Source: an uncultured Lachnospiraceae bacterium
GTDB taxonomy: Bacteria > Bacillota > Clostridia > Lachnospirales > Lachnospiraceae
DNA: 64,000 nucleotides
Reading direction: 5' to 3'
Assembly: GCA_947626395.1 (NCBI GenBank)
Contig: CANQRU010000008.1
Coordinates: 1 to 64,000 of the forward strand
Made by a program: the position numbers and the translations under genes. This document shows, in pieces, positions 1 through 12,252 of the stretch; positions within the stretch are counted from its first letter, which is position 1, and every line of letters begins with the position of its first letter. The notes under the pieces were generated by a model. It did not search any database, had not been told where the DNA came from, and saw only the letters and a list, made by a program, of their open reading frames with translations.

Positions 1-711
<711 letters not shown>

Positions 712-912
712 AGTGTTTCTATCCCAGGAACCCAAGATCTTCCATCGCTGGTATCAATCTTTTCTTGTCCCGTGATTACTGTTGTTTGGTTCGTATACTT
801 ATCGCATACATCGTTCTGAATTTTCTCTTAAAGAAATCTTCAGGGTTCTGCATACTGTTCAGTCTTCAATTGTCAAGGTCCGTTCGCTGCTGACTTCTGC
901 CGCAACTTCCCT

Positions 913-941
913 AGGATATCACACCAGGTTGGCTTTGTCAA
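913..941 (-). promoter_or_regulatory. rRNA operon promoter
   Basis: On the reverse strand TTGACA (941-936) and TATCCT (918-913) are separated by exactly 17 bp, about 200 nt upstream of the 16S 5' end. The 712-1010 interval has no gene. It holds this promoter and the rRNA leader. Confidence 0.8.
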
Positions 942-1010
942 CAACTTTTTTGAAAATTTTTCTGCCCTTTGGGGGCAAAAAAACAATCATACGGATCCTG
1001 GAAAAAAGAG

Positions 1011-1098
1011 CGGAGAAAGAGGGATTTGAACCCTCGCGCCGGTTACCCGACCTACACCCTTAGCAGGGGCGCCTCTTCGGCCTCTTGAGTATTTCTCC
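1011..1098 (-). tRNA. tRNA-Ser (anticodon GCU)
   Basis: On the reverse strand the acceptor GGAGAAA pairs with TTTCTCC, followed by discriminator G. There is a long variable arm typical of class II tRNAs, a T-loop GGTTCAAATCC, and the anticodon loop CTGCTAA, giving anticodon GCU. The CCA end is not encoded. It lies between plsC and the rRNA operon and is co-directional with both. Confidence 0.95.
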
Positions 1099-1159
1099 GT
1101 AGTTCCAGTTTCCATAAGATTGGTCTTCAGAAACATTTCTGTTTTTCAGACGCTTTACA

Positions 1160-1188
1160 ATTATACAAAATAAATCCTTTATTGTCAA
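1160..1188 (-). promoter_or_regulatory. Promoter of tRNA-Ser
   Basis: Reverse strand TTGACA (1188-1183), a 17-bp spacer, then TATAAT (1165-1160). This is a full consensus promoter whose -35 overlaps the plsC stop codon. It can drive the tRNA and perhaps read on into the rRNA operon. Confidence 0.85.
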
Positions 1189-1919
1189 CCCATTTTCTCG
1201 TTATTTTTTCCCAGATTTCGGTCGATCTCTTCCTGAATTTTCTGCTCTACAAGATGTGCGATGTCTCTGGTTTTAAGCCCAACATATTGTTCCGGATAGA
1301 TGGGATCCAGGATATGGACCTGAACCTGGACCGGTCGGATGGAAGGCAGATCGAAAGGCTTGAAGCTGTCGATCAGAGCCACAGGAACAATGGGACACCC
1401 GGCGTTCACCGCGCTCTTAAAACTTCCCGCTTTAAACTCCTGCAGATTGTTTCCGTCGCGGCTGCGAGTTCCTTCCGGGAAAATGATAAAGTTCTGACCG
1501 TTCTTCGCCCGCTCGCTCATTTCGCTGATGATCTGCATGGAAGAACGGATATCGGAGCGATCCATCGCCAGACCGTCTACGATCTGCATCACCTGTCTGA
1601 CCAGGATCCAGTTCTTTACTTCCTTTTTCACGACGATGCTTAAAGGACGCGGGCACGCTTCAATGATTGCGAGCACATCGAACATTCCCTGATGGTTCGG
1701 GAACATGATAAAACCGTCTTTTTCCGGAAGTTTCTCCACGCCGGTAATCGTTAATTTGATACGTCCCCTGCGATTGACGGTCTTTACGATGGAACGGATG
1801 AAATCGTAGCCCTGCTGCAGCGAATATTTCTCTTTGTACTTACCGCGGCGGACAAGTCCGATATACCAGTACGGAACCATCAGAATATCCATGATCACCA
1901 TCAATATGATCCTGTTCAT
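1185..1919 (-). CDS. plsC: 1-acyl-sn-glycerol-3-phosphate acyltransferase (PlsC family)
   Basis: A 244-residue membrane-associated acyltransferase that would transfer a fatty acyl chain to lysophosphatidic acid in phospholipid synthesis. A hydrophobic N-terminal segment (about residues 4-22) precedes the catalytic H-x4-D box NHQGMFD (H76, D81). The substrate motif FPEGTRSR lies near residue 145, and the later IVPVAL block is typical of the family. An in-frame ATG nine codons upstream exists, but the ATG at 1919 is preferred because GGAGGAG lies just before it. It follows the fumarase beta gene by about 65 bp in the same direction and may be cotranscribed. The family assignment is firm; the exact acyl acceptor is inferred. 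Confidence 0.9.
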   Translation of the reverse strand: MNRIILMVIMDILMVPYWYIGLVRRGKYKEKYSLQQGYDFIRSIVKTVNRRGRIKLTITGVEKLPEKDGFIMFPNHQGMFDVLAIIEACPRPLSIVVKKEVKNWILVRQVMQIVDGLAMDRSDIRSSMQIISEMSERAKNGQNFIIFPEGTRSRDGNNLQEFKAGSFKSAVNAGCPIVPVALIDSFKPFDLPSIRPVQVQVHILDPIYPEQYVGLKTRDIAHLVEQKIQEEIDRNLGKNNEKMG

Positions 1920-1982
1920 AGTTTCTCCTCCGTATGCTTTATTCACGAAACCGGCTGGACCAGATGATATCGGCGGCGCCGG

Positions 1983-2534
1983 TCATATCGTCCGGTATTC
2001 GTTTACTGCAGTTTCATACAGATCATTCCCCCGGCTGTCGATAACTACGATCACGGGAAAATCCTTCACTTCCAGCCGCCGTACGGCTTCCGTACCCAGA
2101 TCGTCATAAGCAATGATTTCACTGGAAAGGATCCGTTTGGAAAGGATCGCTCCGGCGCCGCCGACCGCCGCGAAATAGACCGAACCGTTGCGGACAATGG
2201 CCTCCTTTACGGCAGGATTTCTCTTTCCCTTGCCGATCATAGCGCCCATGCCCATATCAAGAAGAGCGGGCGTGTATTTATCCATACGGCTGGCCGTGGT
2301 CGGACCGGCGGATCCGATGGGACGGCCTTCCCTAGCCGGCGACGGACCCATATAATAGATCACGTTATTCTTAATATCAAACGGAAGTTCTCCGCCGGCG
2401 TCCAGAGTTTCCTGCATCCGCTTGTGGGCGGCGTCTCTGGCGGTATAAATCGTTCCGGTAAGAAGAACGGAATCTCCCGCCCGCAGGGCGGACGCGTCAT
2501 CCCGGCTGATTGGAACCGATACTTTTTTATCCAT
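1983..2534 (-). CDS. fumB: Fumarate hydratase class I, beta subunit
   Basis: About 183 residues, matching the C-terminal (beta) half of class I iron-sulfur fumarases and of the tartrate dehydratase TtdB type. It carries the GRPIGSAGPTTASRMD substrate-binding block and a GKGKRN motif. Together with the alpha subunit encoded just upstream it would interconvert fumarate and malate using an oxygen-sensitive 4Fe-4S cluster. A GGAG spaced eight bases before the ATG at 2534 favours that start over the one at 2546. L(+)-tartrate dehydratase is the main alternative identity; the gene symbol is given only for the subunit class. Confidence 0.9.
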   Translation of the reverse strand: MDKKVSVPISRDDASALRAGDSVLLTGTIYTARDAAHKRMQETLDAGGELPFDIKNNVIYYMGPSPAREGRPIGSAGPTTASRMDKYTPALLDMGMGAMIGKGKRNPAVKEAIVRNGSVYFAAVGGAGAILSKRILSSEIIAYDDLGTEAVRRLEVKDFPVIVVIDSRGNDLYETAVNEYRTI

Positions 2535-2608
2535 GTTATACTCCATTCTGTTTCAATTCTATAAATACACTTTTCACTGTTCAGGTATGTACGGTCGATC
2601 TTTGTATA

Positions 2609-3451
2609 TCAGATCACCCGACGCGCATGGCGGTTCACATGACAGCAGATATTCACCGCCACCGGAAGTCCCGCGATATGCGTCGGATACGTTTCAATAT
2701 TTACCGCAAGAGCCGTCACCGTCCCGCCCAGACCTCCGGGACCGATGCCAAGGCAGTTGATCTTCTCAAGCATCTCTTTTTCCAGATCTCTGACGTAAGG
2801 AACCGGCGATTCTTCGCTCAGGTCCCGGGTCAGCGCATGTTTCGCCATCAATGCGCATTTTTCAAACGTTCCGCCGATACCGACGCCGACCACCATGGGC
2901 GGACAGGCGTTTGGTCCTGCGTCCCTGACGGCCGTCAGGATCGCTTCCTTCACGCCTTCAACGCCGTCCGCCGGCTTAAGCATAAAGATCCGGCTCATAT
3001 TCTCACTGCCGAAGCCCTTGGGCGCGACCGTGATCTCGATCTGATCGCCGTCCACGATCTCTGTATGGAGAATGGCAGGCGTATTGTCCTTCGTATTCAC
3101 ACGTTTAAGGGGATCGCCGACCACAGATTTGCGGAGATATCCTTCCGTATATCCCTGGCGCACTCCTTCGTCCACCGCTTTTCGCAGAGAATCGCCCTCA
3201 ATATGTACATCCTGACCGATCTTCATGAACACCACCGCCATGCCCGTATCCTGGCATATAGGGATCATATCTTCGCCCGCGATCTGAAGATTCTCCTGAA
3301 GCTGCGAAAGAACCTGGCGGCCCAGAGGAGATTGTTCCTCCGATACCGCCTTTTCAAACACCCGGCACATATCGGGCGAGAGAAAATGATTCGCCTCGAT
3401 ACACATTTCTTTAATATTTCTCGTGATTTCTTCCGCCTGTATCGTTCTCAA
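2609..3451 (-). CDS. fumA: Fumarate hydratase class I, alpha subunit
   Basis: A 280-residue N-terminal (alpha) half of the two-subunit class I fumarase. The CQDTG motif (around residue 105) and later cysteines, including NACPP near residue 190, fit the three-cysteine ligation of a 4Fe-4S cluster with a labile iron, known for this family. The beta subunit gene starts 75 bp downstream, forming an operon with plsC. Two-subunit oxygen-labile fumarases are common in anaerobes. A tartrate dehydratase role cannot be excluded from sequence. Confidence 0.9.
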   Translation of the reverse strand: MRTIQAEEITRNIKEMCIEANHFLSPDMCRVFEKAVSEEQSPLGRQVLSQLQENLQIAGEDMIPICQDTGMAVVFMKIGQDVHIEGDSLRKAVDEGVRQGYTEGYLRKSVVGDPLKRVNTKDNTPAILHTEIVDGDQIEITVAPKGFGSENMSRIFMLKPADGVEGVKEAILTAVRDAGPNACPPMVVGVGIGGTFEKCALMAKHALTRDLSEESPVPYVRDLEKEMLEKINCLGIGPGGLGGTVTALAVNIETYPTHIAGLPVAVNICCHVNRHARRVI

Positions 3452-3532
3452 TATCTATACCTCCGCAATCTTACTGTCTTACATAATACAGTCGGCAGCC
3501 GTATCGGCCGGACCGGACGCCGTGTTTTCTGA

Positions 3533-3565
3533 AAAGAGCCGCCATGAGGGCGGCTTCTTTCCGTT
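3533..3565 (-). terminator. Terminator of the gyrBA unit
   Basis: On the reverse strand, just after the gyrA stop, GCCGCC and GGCGGC pair around a CTCAT loop, followed by a U-rich TCTTTTC stretch. It separates gyrA from the fumarase genes. Confidence 0.75.
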
Positions 3566-3572
3566 TCTATAA

Positions 3573-6146
3573 TTATTCCAAGTCAGATTCATCTGCCGCA
3601 GATCCGGCGTCTTCCGTTTCATCGAACACAGAATCTTCGTTATCTTCGAAATCATCTTCCGCTGCGTCTGTATCTTCCTCAGAATTCGGATTCTTCTCCC
3701 CGTCGTCCCGCACCTTTGCGATGCTGACGATCCGGGTATCGGAATCCTTTTCAATATTCATCAGCTTTACACCGGACGTATCGCGGCCGATCACGGAAAT
3801 ATCGTCGATGCCGATCCGGATAATGATGCCTTCATTGGTGATCATCATGATATCGTGATCGTCCTTCACCAGCTTCGCGCCCACCAGGTCGCCGGTCTTT
3901 TCGGTGATCTTATAGCAGCGGATACCCTTGCCTCCGCGGAACTGAGCGGTGAACTCGCTCGTTTTCGTCCGTTTGCCCATGCCTTTCTCCGACACGGTCA
4001 GAAGCGTCTCTCCCTGGCTGTCCATCTGCATGCCGATCACTTCGTCGCCGGGATTCAGCCGCATTCCGGTAACGCCCATGGAGACGCGACCCGTAACGCG
4101 GGCGTCGGTCTCGTGGAAGCGAATGCACTGACCCTTCTTCGATATCATGAAGATGTCCTTTGTATTGTCCGTGACTTTCACTTCGATGAGTTCGTCGTCT
4201 TCCCGCAGAACGATCGCCTGAAGGCCGGTCTTGCGTACATTGGCGTACTCGCGCAGCGGCGTTCTCTTCACCATACCCCGCTTAGTCGCCATGAACAGAT
4301 AATCGTTCTCATCGTAATCCTTCATCGAAACGATGGCGGAAATGGTCTCCTCCGGCATCAGCTGAAGGAGATTTACGATTGCGGTTCCTCTGGCGGTGCG
4401 GCCGGCTTCCGGAATCGCATAGGCCTTCAGCCGGTACACGCGGCCGGTATTTGTAAAGAACATGATATAATTATGGTTCTTCGTCAGAATCAGATCTTCT
4501 ACATAGTCCTCTTCGATGGTCTGGATTCCCTTGATTCCCTTGCCGCCCCGGTTCTGACTGTGGAATGTATCTTTCGGCATCCGCTTGATATATCCGAAAT
4601 GGGTCATCGTGACTACGGTCTCATCGTTGGGGATCAGATCCTCGGCGGTCATATCGAAATCATCGAATCCGATGCTGGTACGGCGGTCGTCCCCGTACTT
4701 GTCGGCAATAGTCTGTATCTCCGTGCGGATGACGCCGAGAAGAAGCTTCTCATCCGCCAGGATTGCCTTCAATTCGGCGATCTTCGCTTCCAGCTCCTGA
4801 TATTCGGCTTCCAGCTTCTCCCGTTCCAAACCGGTCAGAGTACGCAGACGCATATCTACGATGGCCTGAGCCTGCGCGTCGCTTAAGCCGAACCGGTCCA
4901 TCAACTGCTGCTTCGCGATCTGCACGGTCTGGGACCCGCGGATGATCCGGATCACTTCGTCAATATGATCCAGAGCGATCAGCAGTCCCTCTAAGATGTG
5001 AGCGCGCTCTTCCGCCTTATTCAGATCGTATTTTGTGCGGCGGGTTACCACATCCTTCTGATGATCCAAATAATAATTCAGCATCTGGAGGAGATTCAGC
5101 ACCTTCGGCTGGTTATCCACCAGCGCCAGCATGATCACGCCGAAGGAATCCTGCAGCTGAGTATGCTTCAGAAGCTGGTTCATGACCACATTAGCGTTCA
5201 CATCCCGGCGCAGTTCGATCACGATACGCATACCGGTCCGGTCCGATTCATCCCGCAGATCCGTGATGCCGTCCACGCGTTTTTCTTTCACCAGTTCGGC
5301 GATTTTCTCGATCAGGCGGGCTTTATTGACCAGATAAGGTATCTCTGTAACGACGATACGGCTCTTGCCGTTAGCCATGGTCTCGATATCCGAGACGCAG
5401 CGGACGCGGATCTTGCCGCGGCCAGTCCGGTATGCTTCTTCGATTCCGGCTTTGCCCAGGATCGTGGCTCCCGTCGGGAAATCCGGTCCCTTGACGATAT
5501 CCATGACTTCTTCAATGGTCGTCTCTCTGTCTTCCTGTATCTCATTGTCAATGATCTTCACTACGGCGCCGATCACTTCCCTCAGGTTGTGAGGCGGAAT
5601 GTTCGTCGCCATACCGACGGCGATACCAGAAGTACCGTTACATAAAAGATTGGGATAGCGGGCCGGAAGAATCGACGGCTCTTTCTCCGTCTCGTCAAAG
5701 TTCGGCACGAAATCCACGGTATCTTTATTGATATCAGCCAGCATCTCCATGGATATACGGCTGAGTCTGGCCTCTGTATAACGCATGGCTGCCGCGCCGT
5801 CGCCGTCTATGGAGCCGAAATTGCCGTGACCGTCCACAAGCGGATAGCGGGTGGACCAGTCCTGCGCCATGTTGACCAGAGCGCCGTAGATCGAACTGTC
5901 GCCGTGCGGATGGTATTTGCCCATGGTATCGCCGACGATACGGGCGCACTTTCTGTGAGGCTTGTCCGGACCGTTGTTCAGTTCGATCATAGAATAAAGG
6001 ACGCGCCTCTGAACCGGCTTTAAGCCGTCCCGTACATCCGGCAGAGCCCTGGAAGCGATAACGCTCATGGCATAGTCGATGTAGGATTTCTCCATGGTAT
6101 CCTTCAGATCGATGTCCTGTATTTTGTCAAATACATTCGGTTCCAT
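3573..6146 (-). CDS. gyrA: DNA gyrase subunit A
   Basis: An 857-residue type IIA topoisomerase subunit that cleaves and rejoins DNA to introduce negative supercoils with GyrB. The catalytic tyrosine is Y123 in [11 protein letters not shown]. The winged-helix/tower region follows, then six beta-pinwheel repeats with the GyrA box variant QNRGGKG near residue 530. The C-terminal tail (about the last 50 residues) is strongly acidic. In the quinolone-resistance-determining region the segment is [10 protein letters not shown], so the position equivalent to E. coli Asp87 is glycine (G88). The gene follows gyrB by about 18 bp as one unit and ends in a hairpin terminator. Confidence 0.98.
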   Translation of the reverse strand: MEPNVFDKIQDIDLKDTMEKSYIDYAMSVIASRALPDVRDGLKPVQRRVLYSMIELNNGPDKPHRKCARIVGDTMGKYHPHGDSSIYGALVNMAQDWSTRYPLVDGHGNFGSIDGDGAAAMRYTEARLSRISMEMLADINKDTVDFVPNFDETEKEPSILPARYPNLLCNGTSGIAVGMATNIPPHNLREVIGAVVKIIDNEIQEDRETTIEEVMDIVKGPDFPTGATILGKAGIEEAYRTGRGKIRVRCVSDIETMANGKSRIVVTEIPYLVNKARLIEKIAELVKEKRVDGITDLRDESDRTGMRIVIELRRDVNANVVMNQLLKHTQLQDSFGVIMLALVDNQPKVLNLLQMLNYYLDHQKDVVTRRTKYDLNKAEERAHILEGLLIALDHIDEVIRIIRGSQTVQIAKQQLMDRFGLSDAQAQAIVDMRLRTLTGLEREKLEAEYQELEAKIAELKAILADEKLLLGVIRTEIQTIADKYGDDRRTSIGFDDFDMTAEDLIPNDETVVTMTHFGYIKRMPKDTFHSQNRGGKGIKGIQTIEEDYVEDLILTKNHNYIMFFTNTGRVYRLKAYAIPEAGRTARGTAIVNLLQLMPEETISAIVSMKDYDENDYLFMATKRGMVKRTPLREYANVRKTGLQAIVLREDDELIEVKVTDNTKDIFMISKKGQCIRFHETDARVTGRVSMGVTGMRLNPGDEVIGMQMDSQGETLLTVSEKGMGKRTKTSEFTAQFRGGKGIRCYKITEKTGDLVGAKLVKDDHDIMMITNEGIIIRIGIDDISVIGRDTSGVKLMNIEKDSDTRIVSIAKVRDDGEKNPNSEEDTDAAEDDFEDNEDSVFDETEDAGSAADESDLE

Positions 6147-6164
6147 AAAATGTCCTCCTGTTGC

Positions 6165-8078
<1,914 letters not shown>

Positions 8079-8082
8079 TCAA

Positions 8083-9180
8083 TTAAGCCTCCTGTTCATT
8101 TTCGCTGGTTACTGTGCCTTCTACGACACGATAGATCTGATCGATCTGAAACCGGCGGCTTAGGAAATCCTCAAGCCCCGTGCAGGTGATCAGCGTCTGG
8201 ATCTGATCGATGCCTTCAAGAAGATGTTCCTGTCTGCTTCCGTCCAGCTCCGACAGAACGTCGTCAAGAAGCAGCACCGGATAATCCTTAACAATATATT
8301 TGACAAGTTCGATCTCCGCCAGTTTTAACGACAGCGCGGCTGTCCTCTGCTGGCCCTGGGAACCGAACTTCCGGATATCGATTCCATTTACAACAAAACT
8401 CATATCGTCCCTGTGAGGTCCGACCGTCGTAGTTTTTAACTTTATGTCAACTTCACGGCTTTTCTTTACCGCCTCATCCAGATCGCTTATCTCCGTATCC
8501 GGATCGTAGGACAGATTCAGTATTTCTTTCTCTCCTGACAGCTTCCTGTGGATCCCGACAATGATATCATTCAGTTTCCGGATGAATTCCCGGCGGAACC
8601 GGATCACCTGGCTGCCGTACTGAACCAGCTGCATATCCCATACGTCGAGCATATTCTCATAATCCGGATTAAACGGCAGTTCTTTTAAAAGCTTATTTCT
8701 CTGAATGATCACCTTATTATACCGGATCAGAGCATGAACGTACAGTTTATTCAGCTGGCAAAGCTCCATATCGATGAATCTGCGCCGCTCCGCGGGACCA
8801 TTTTTGATAATATTCAGATCCTCAGGTGAAAAGAATACCACATTAACAATACCGAACAACTCGCTTGCTTTTCGGATCGGAACGCCGTTGATTGCAACGC
8901 CTTTAGGCTTATTCTTCTTCAGGTGCATATCGATGCGGTAGGGAACGTCCTTCTTTCTCACATTCAGCTTGATATGGGATTCTTCTTTATCAAACTGGAT
9001 GATCTCCCGGTCCCTGCTTCCACGGTGGGACTTGGTCGTGCAGCATACGTAAACAGCTTCCAGAATATTCGTCTTGCCCTGAGCGTTATCCCCATAGAGA
9101 ATGTTCGTACCGGGACTGAAATCCATATGTAACTGTCCGTAATTGCGGTAATTCTCAAGTTCTATGGATTCTATCATCAT
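8083..9180 (-). CDS. recF: DNA replication and repair protein RecF
   Basis: A 365-residue SMC-like ATPase that helps load RecA at single-strand gaps. The Walker A GDNAQGKTN lies near residue 31, the signature region with SQGQQRT near 278, and the Walker B LLLDDVLSELD near 308. There are two adjacent ATG codons; the first is taken as the start. It sits between yaaA and gyrB in the conserved dnaA-dnaN-yaaA-recF-gyrB-gyrA order. Confidence 0.97.
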   Translation of the reverse strand: MMIESIELENYRNYGQLHMDFSPGTNILYGDNAQGKTNILEAVYVCCTTKSHRGSRDREIIQFDKEESHIKLNVRKKDVPYRIDMHLKKNKPKGVAINGVPIRKASELFGIVNVVFFSPEDLNIIKNGPAERRRFIDMELCQLNKLYVHALIRYNKVIIQRNKLLKELPFNPDYENMLDVWDMQLVQYGSQVIRFRREFIRKLNDIIVGIHRKLSGEKEILNLSYDPDTEISDLDEAVKKSREVDIKLKTTTVGPHRDDMSFVVNGIDIRKFGSQGQQRTAALSLKLAEIELVKYIVKDYPVLLLDDVLSELDGSRQEHLLEGIDQIQTLITCTGLEDFLSRRFQIDQIYRVVEGTVTSENEQEA

Positions 9181-9186
9181 GGCCGG

Positions 9187-9396
9187 TCACGCCTCGATCT
9201 TAACAGTCTGTCCGTCGTACTCTATGATATCTCCGACATGCAGCTTTTTGCCTCGCTGATACTCCACCTGGCCGTTTACTTTCACATAGCCGTCCTGAAT
9301 CGCGTACTTGGCGTCCACGCCGCTGTCAGACAAGCCGGCCAGCTTCAGAGCCTGGCCGAGCTTGATATATTCATCGCGAATCTTCACGATCTCCAT
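9187..9396 (-). CDS. yaaA: S4-domain RNA-binding protein YaaA/RlbA-like
   Basis: A 69-residue protein formed by one S4 RNA-binding fold: a helix pair (IKLGQALKLAGLSDSG) followed by KVNGQVEYQRGKKLHVGD. Its place between dnaN and recF is conserved in Firmicutes. It is thought to act in RNA or ribosome metabolism, but its precise role is unknown. The gap to recF is only 6 bp, implying cotranscription. Confidence 0.92.
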   Translation of the reverse strand: MEIVKIRDEYIKLGQALKLAGLSDSGVDAKYAIQDGYVKVNGQVEYQRGKKLHVGDIIEYDGQTVKIEA

Positions 9397-9482
9397 GATC
9401 CATTCTTCCTTTCGTCCCTCTGACGGAACTGCGCGTTCCGATTCCGCCCGCGGATACCGTCTCCACCTGCGGCAGACGCCGG

Positions 9483-10601
9483 TCAGATGGCCGCCGCGTT
9501 AAAATTCACAGGCAGGATCAGATAGATGTAATTCTCATTCTCATCCTTGATAAAGCACGGCGACTTGGGATTCATCATATACAGATCCACTTCCTCGTCG
9601 TCGATGATGCGCAGCGCGTCCAGCAGGAACTTCGGATTGAATCCGATCATCAGATCCTTGCCGGTCTTGCGGATCAGAACCTCCGCGTTCATCGTACCGA
9701 AGCTGGAATTCATCTTCAGCTGCATGACGTTATCCGTAATATTCAGAATGATCGGCTTCTTGTCGTTCTCGCGGATCAGGATGCTGGCCCGGTCGATGCA
9801 GTCGAGAAATTCCCTGCGGTTGATCGTCACCTTCGTCGCGTAATCGCTGGAAAGCATCTGCTCAATACGGAAATACTCTCCTTCGATCAGCCTGGACACC
9901 ACGACCGTGTCGTCAAACTCGAACAGAATATGGTTCCTGCTGAAATAGATCAGGACTTCTTTATCATTGTCCCCGCCCAGAATCTTGCTGATCTCACTGA
10001 GAGTCTTGCCGGGAACGATGACTTTTATATCATCGTAAGTATCCTTAAGAGTAACGTTCCGGATAGACATACGGTGGCCGTCCAGAGAAACTACCTTCAG
10101 AAGATCCGCGTGCACCTGGAACAGTTCGCCGGTCATCATCTTGTTGCTGTCGTTCGGAGATATGGAAAAGATCGTCTGACCGATCACTTCCCTTAAACTG
10201 AACTGGGACAGGCAGATATAATGATCCTTTTCAATAAAGGGAAGATAGGAAAATTCTTCGCCGTCCCTCCCCTGAATGTTAAATACGGAATTATCGCAGG
10301 ATATGACCGTATTAAATCTCTCGTCGGATTCGATGGTGATCGGAGAGTCGCCGCCGGAAAATTTCCGTACAATCTCTGAAAAAAGCTTGGCGTCCAGCGC
10401 GATCTTTCCCCCGCTTACGATGGTCCCCTCCACCTTCGTCTCAATGCCCAGTTCCATATCGTTGGCTGTCAGCTTGATCTGGCCGTCCGCAGCGTCGATC
10501 AGGATACACTCCAGGATCGACATGGTCGTCTTGGACGGAACCGCCTTTAATACGATATTAATGGCATTCTGAAGATCGTCTTTCTGAAATGTGAGCTTCA
10601 T
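9483..10601 (-). CDS. dnaN: DNA polymerase III beta subunit (sliding clamp)
   Basis: A 372-residue ring-forming clamp that tethers DNA polymerase to the template. The N-terminus MKLTFQKDDLQNAINIVLK is the family start, so the ATG at 10601 is chosen. A longer in-frame reading to 10694 would add 31 residues outside the family, and AAGGAAG precedes the chosen ATG. The C-terminus ends in the characteristic LPVNFN-type strand. The 268 bp to dnaA hold DnaA boxes. Confidence 0.97.
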   Translation of the reverse strand: MKLTFQKDDLQNAINIVLKAVPSKTTMSILECILIDAADGQIKLTANDMELGIETKVEGTIVSGGKIALDAKLFSEIVRKFSGGDSPITIESDERFNTVISCDNSVFNIQGRDGEEFSYLPFIEKDHYICLSQFSLREVIGQTIFSISPNDSNKMMTGELFQVHADLLKVVSLDGHRMSIRNVTLKDTYDDIKVIVPGKTLSEISKILGGDNDKEVLIYFSRNHILFEFDDTVVVSRLIEGEYFRIEQMLSSDYATKVTINRREFLDCIDRASILIRENDKKPIILNITDNVMQLKMNSSFGTMNAEVLIRKTGKDLMIGFNPKFLLDALRIIDDEEVDLYMMNPKSPCFIKDENENYIYLILPVNFNAAAI

Positions 10602-10869
10602 GGCTGTTGATAACTTCCTTTCGTGTTTGTTCGTAATATGTAAATATATGATTAAGTTCTTTTTAGAAGACTTATTAGTAGGGGATGGGGACAAGTTTAA
10701 AACCCGGAAACCCCTTGCAAATCCTCATAAAAATTAATTTGAAACCCTGTGGAAAATGAAACGCAAACTATGAGAATATCTTCCGTTTGTCCACAGGCGA
10801 AAATTCGTTCAGATTCCTTCTGAACTTTATCCACAGAATATACCTGAGATTCCACTGGTATTCCACCGC
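10602..10869. other. dnaA-dnaN intergenic region with DnaA boxes
   Basis: It contains a perfect DnaA box TTATCCACA at 10827-10835, TTGTCCACA at 10787-10795, and an opposite-strand near-consensus box (complement of CTGTGGAAA) at 10747-10755. In several Firmicutes the origin is bipartite with boxes on both sides of dnaA. This is the downstream cluster and may also carry the dnaN promoter. Confidence 0.7.
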
Positions 10870-12252
10870 TTATTGTGGACGGATCTTCTTACGGATGACA
10901 TCGATGGTATTGGCGAGAGCCGTATCGGTCCGGAGATCCCTGGCGATCTTGTCCCGGCCGTGGATGATCGTCGTATGATCGCGGCCTCCCAGGTACTGGC
11001 CGATCACCTGCAGAGAATCTCCTGTCATATCCTGGCACAGGTACATGGCGATCTGCCTTGGATAGGCGATCTCCTTGTTGCGCTTCTGGGAAGAGATGTC
11101 CAAAGTCGTGATTCCGAAATGGTCGGCTACCACCTGAATGATCAGCTCCGAGGTGATCTTCCGTTCCGATTCCGGTGAAATGATGTCTTTTAAAGCTTCC
11201 TTTGCCAGCTCAATATCGATCTCCTTGTTATTATCAAGCTTGGAGAGGGCGACGATCTTCGTCAGGGCGCCTTCCAGCTCACGGATATTGGACTTGATAT
11301 TGGTAGCGATGTACTTGATCACTTCATTATCTATATTATAGCCTTCCAGATCCTCCTTTTTGCGGAGAATGGCCATACGCGTTTCGTAGTTGGGGGGCTG
11401 GATGTCGACAGGAAGGCCCCATTCGAACCGGGAGCGAAGCCTTTCTTCCAGCGTGACGAAATCCTTCGGCGGTTTGTCGGAGGAGATGATGATCTGCTTT
11501 TTCGATTCGTACAATGTGTTGAATGTGTGGAAAAACTCTTCCTGCGTCGACTCCTTTCCGATGATAAACTGGATATCGTCGATCAGAAGCACGTCAATAT
11601 TCCGATATTTCTCACGAAACTCGGTGGTGGTAATATTATTCTTATTACGGATGGCGTCGATCAGTTCGTTGGTGAACTTCTCGGAAGTCACATAGAGGAT
11701 CCTGGAGTTAGGATTGTTCTTCAGTATAAAATTGGCGATGGAGTGCATAAGGTGGGTCTTGCCCAGACCTACGCCCCCGTAAATGAACAGCGGGTTGTAC
11801 ATCTCACCCGGGGATTCAGCCACGGCCAGGGAAGCCGCGTGCGCCAGGTTGTTGTTCGGGCCTACGACGAAGGTCTCAAAGGTATAGCGGGGATTCAGAT
11901 TCGCTTCCTGGATCAGGGACTGGTTTATATCCGCGGAGGGAGCCTGGATCAGATGTTTGCTGCCGGAACGCTTGTCCTGCGACGAAATATCTTCGTCGGT
12001 GATCAGTTCGATGGTACACGAAAAACCGGTGACCTCCGCGATGGACACCTGAAGCTGTTTTTCATATCGTTTTTTGATAATAGTCACGCAATATGGGTTG
12101 GAATCCGGTACAAGGATCTTCACCGTATTGTTCTCGACAGCATAAGGCTTCAAAGGAAGAAGCCATGTATCGTAGGATGGTTCCGATACGTCGTATTCTT
12201 CCCGCAGATGAAGCAGGATCGCCTCCCACTGGCTTTTCAGTTGTTCAAGCAT
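10870..12252 (-). CDS. dnaA: Chromosomal replication initiator protein DnaA
   Basis: A 460-residue AAA+ initiator. Domain I is at the N-terminus, followed by a flexible linker. The AAA+ module has Walker A GGVGLGKTHL (about residue 158) and Walker B VLLIDDIQF. The C-terminal domain IV ends with the DnaA-box-binding signature GGRDHTTIIHGRDKI. It is divergent from the ECF transporter and rpmH, with the oriC-like AT-rich region upstream. Expression is likely autoregulated by the DnaA boxes at 12362-12471. Confidence 0.98.
   Translation of the reverse strand: MLEQLKSQWEAILLHLREEYDVSEPSYDTWLLPLKPYAVENNTVKILVPDSNPYCVTIIKKRYEKQLQVSIAEVTGFSCTIELITDEDISSQDKRSGSKHLIQAPSADINQSLIQEANLNPRYTFETFVVGPNNNLAHAASLAVAESPGEMYNPLFIYGGVGLGKTHLMHSIANFILKNNPNSRILYVTSEKFTNELIDAIRNKNNITTTEFREKYRNIDVLLIDDIQFIIGKESTQEEFFHTFNTLYESKKQIIISSDKPPKDFVTLEERLRSRFEWGLPVDIQPPNYETRMAILRKKEDLEGYNIDNEVIKYIATNIKSNIRELEGALTKIVALSKLDNNKEIDIELAKEALKDIISPESERKITSELIIQVVADHFGITTLDISSQKRNKEIAYPRQIAMYLCQDMTGDSLQVIGQYLGGRDHTTIIHGRDKIARDLRTDTALANTIDVIRKKIRPQ

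Noticed and set aside
3855..4886. 343-codon forward open frame across gyrA
   Set aside because: Antisense shadow of gyrA; the product is composition-driven, with no recognisable domain or ribosome-binding site.
5864..5902. GyrA G88 as proof of acquired quinolone resistance
   Set aside because: Without relatives for comparison it may be the lineage wild type; kept only as an observation.
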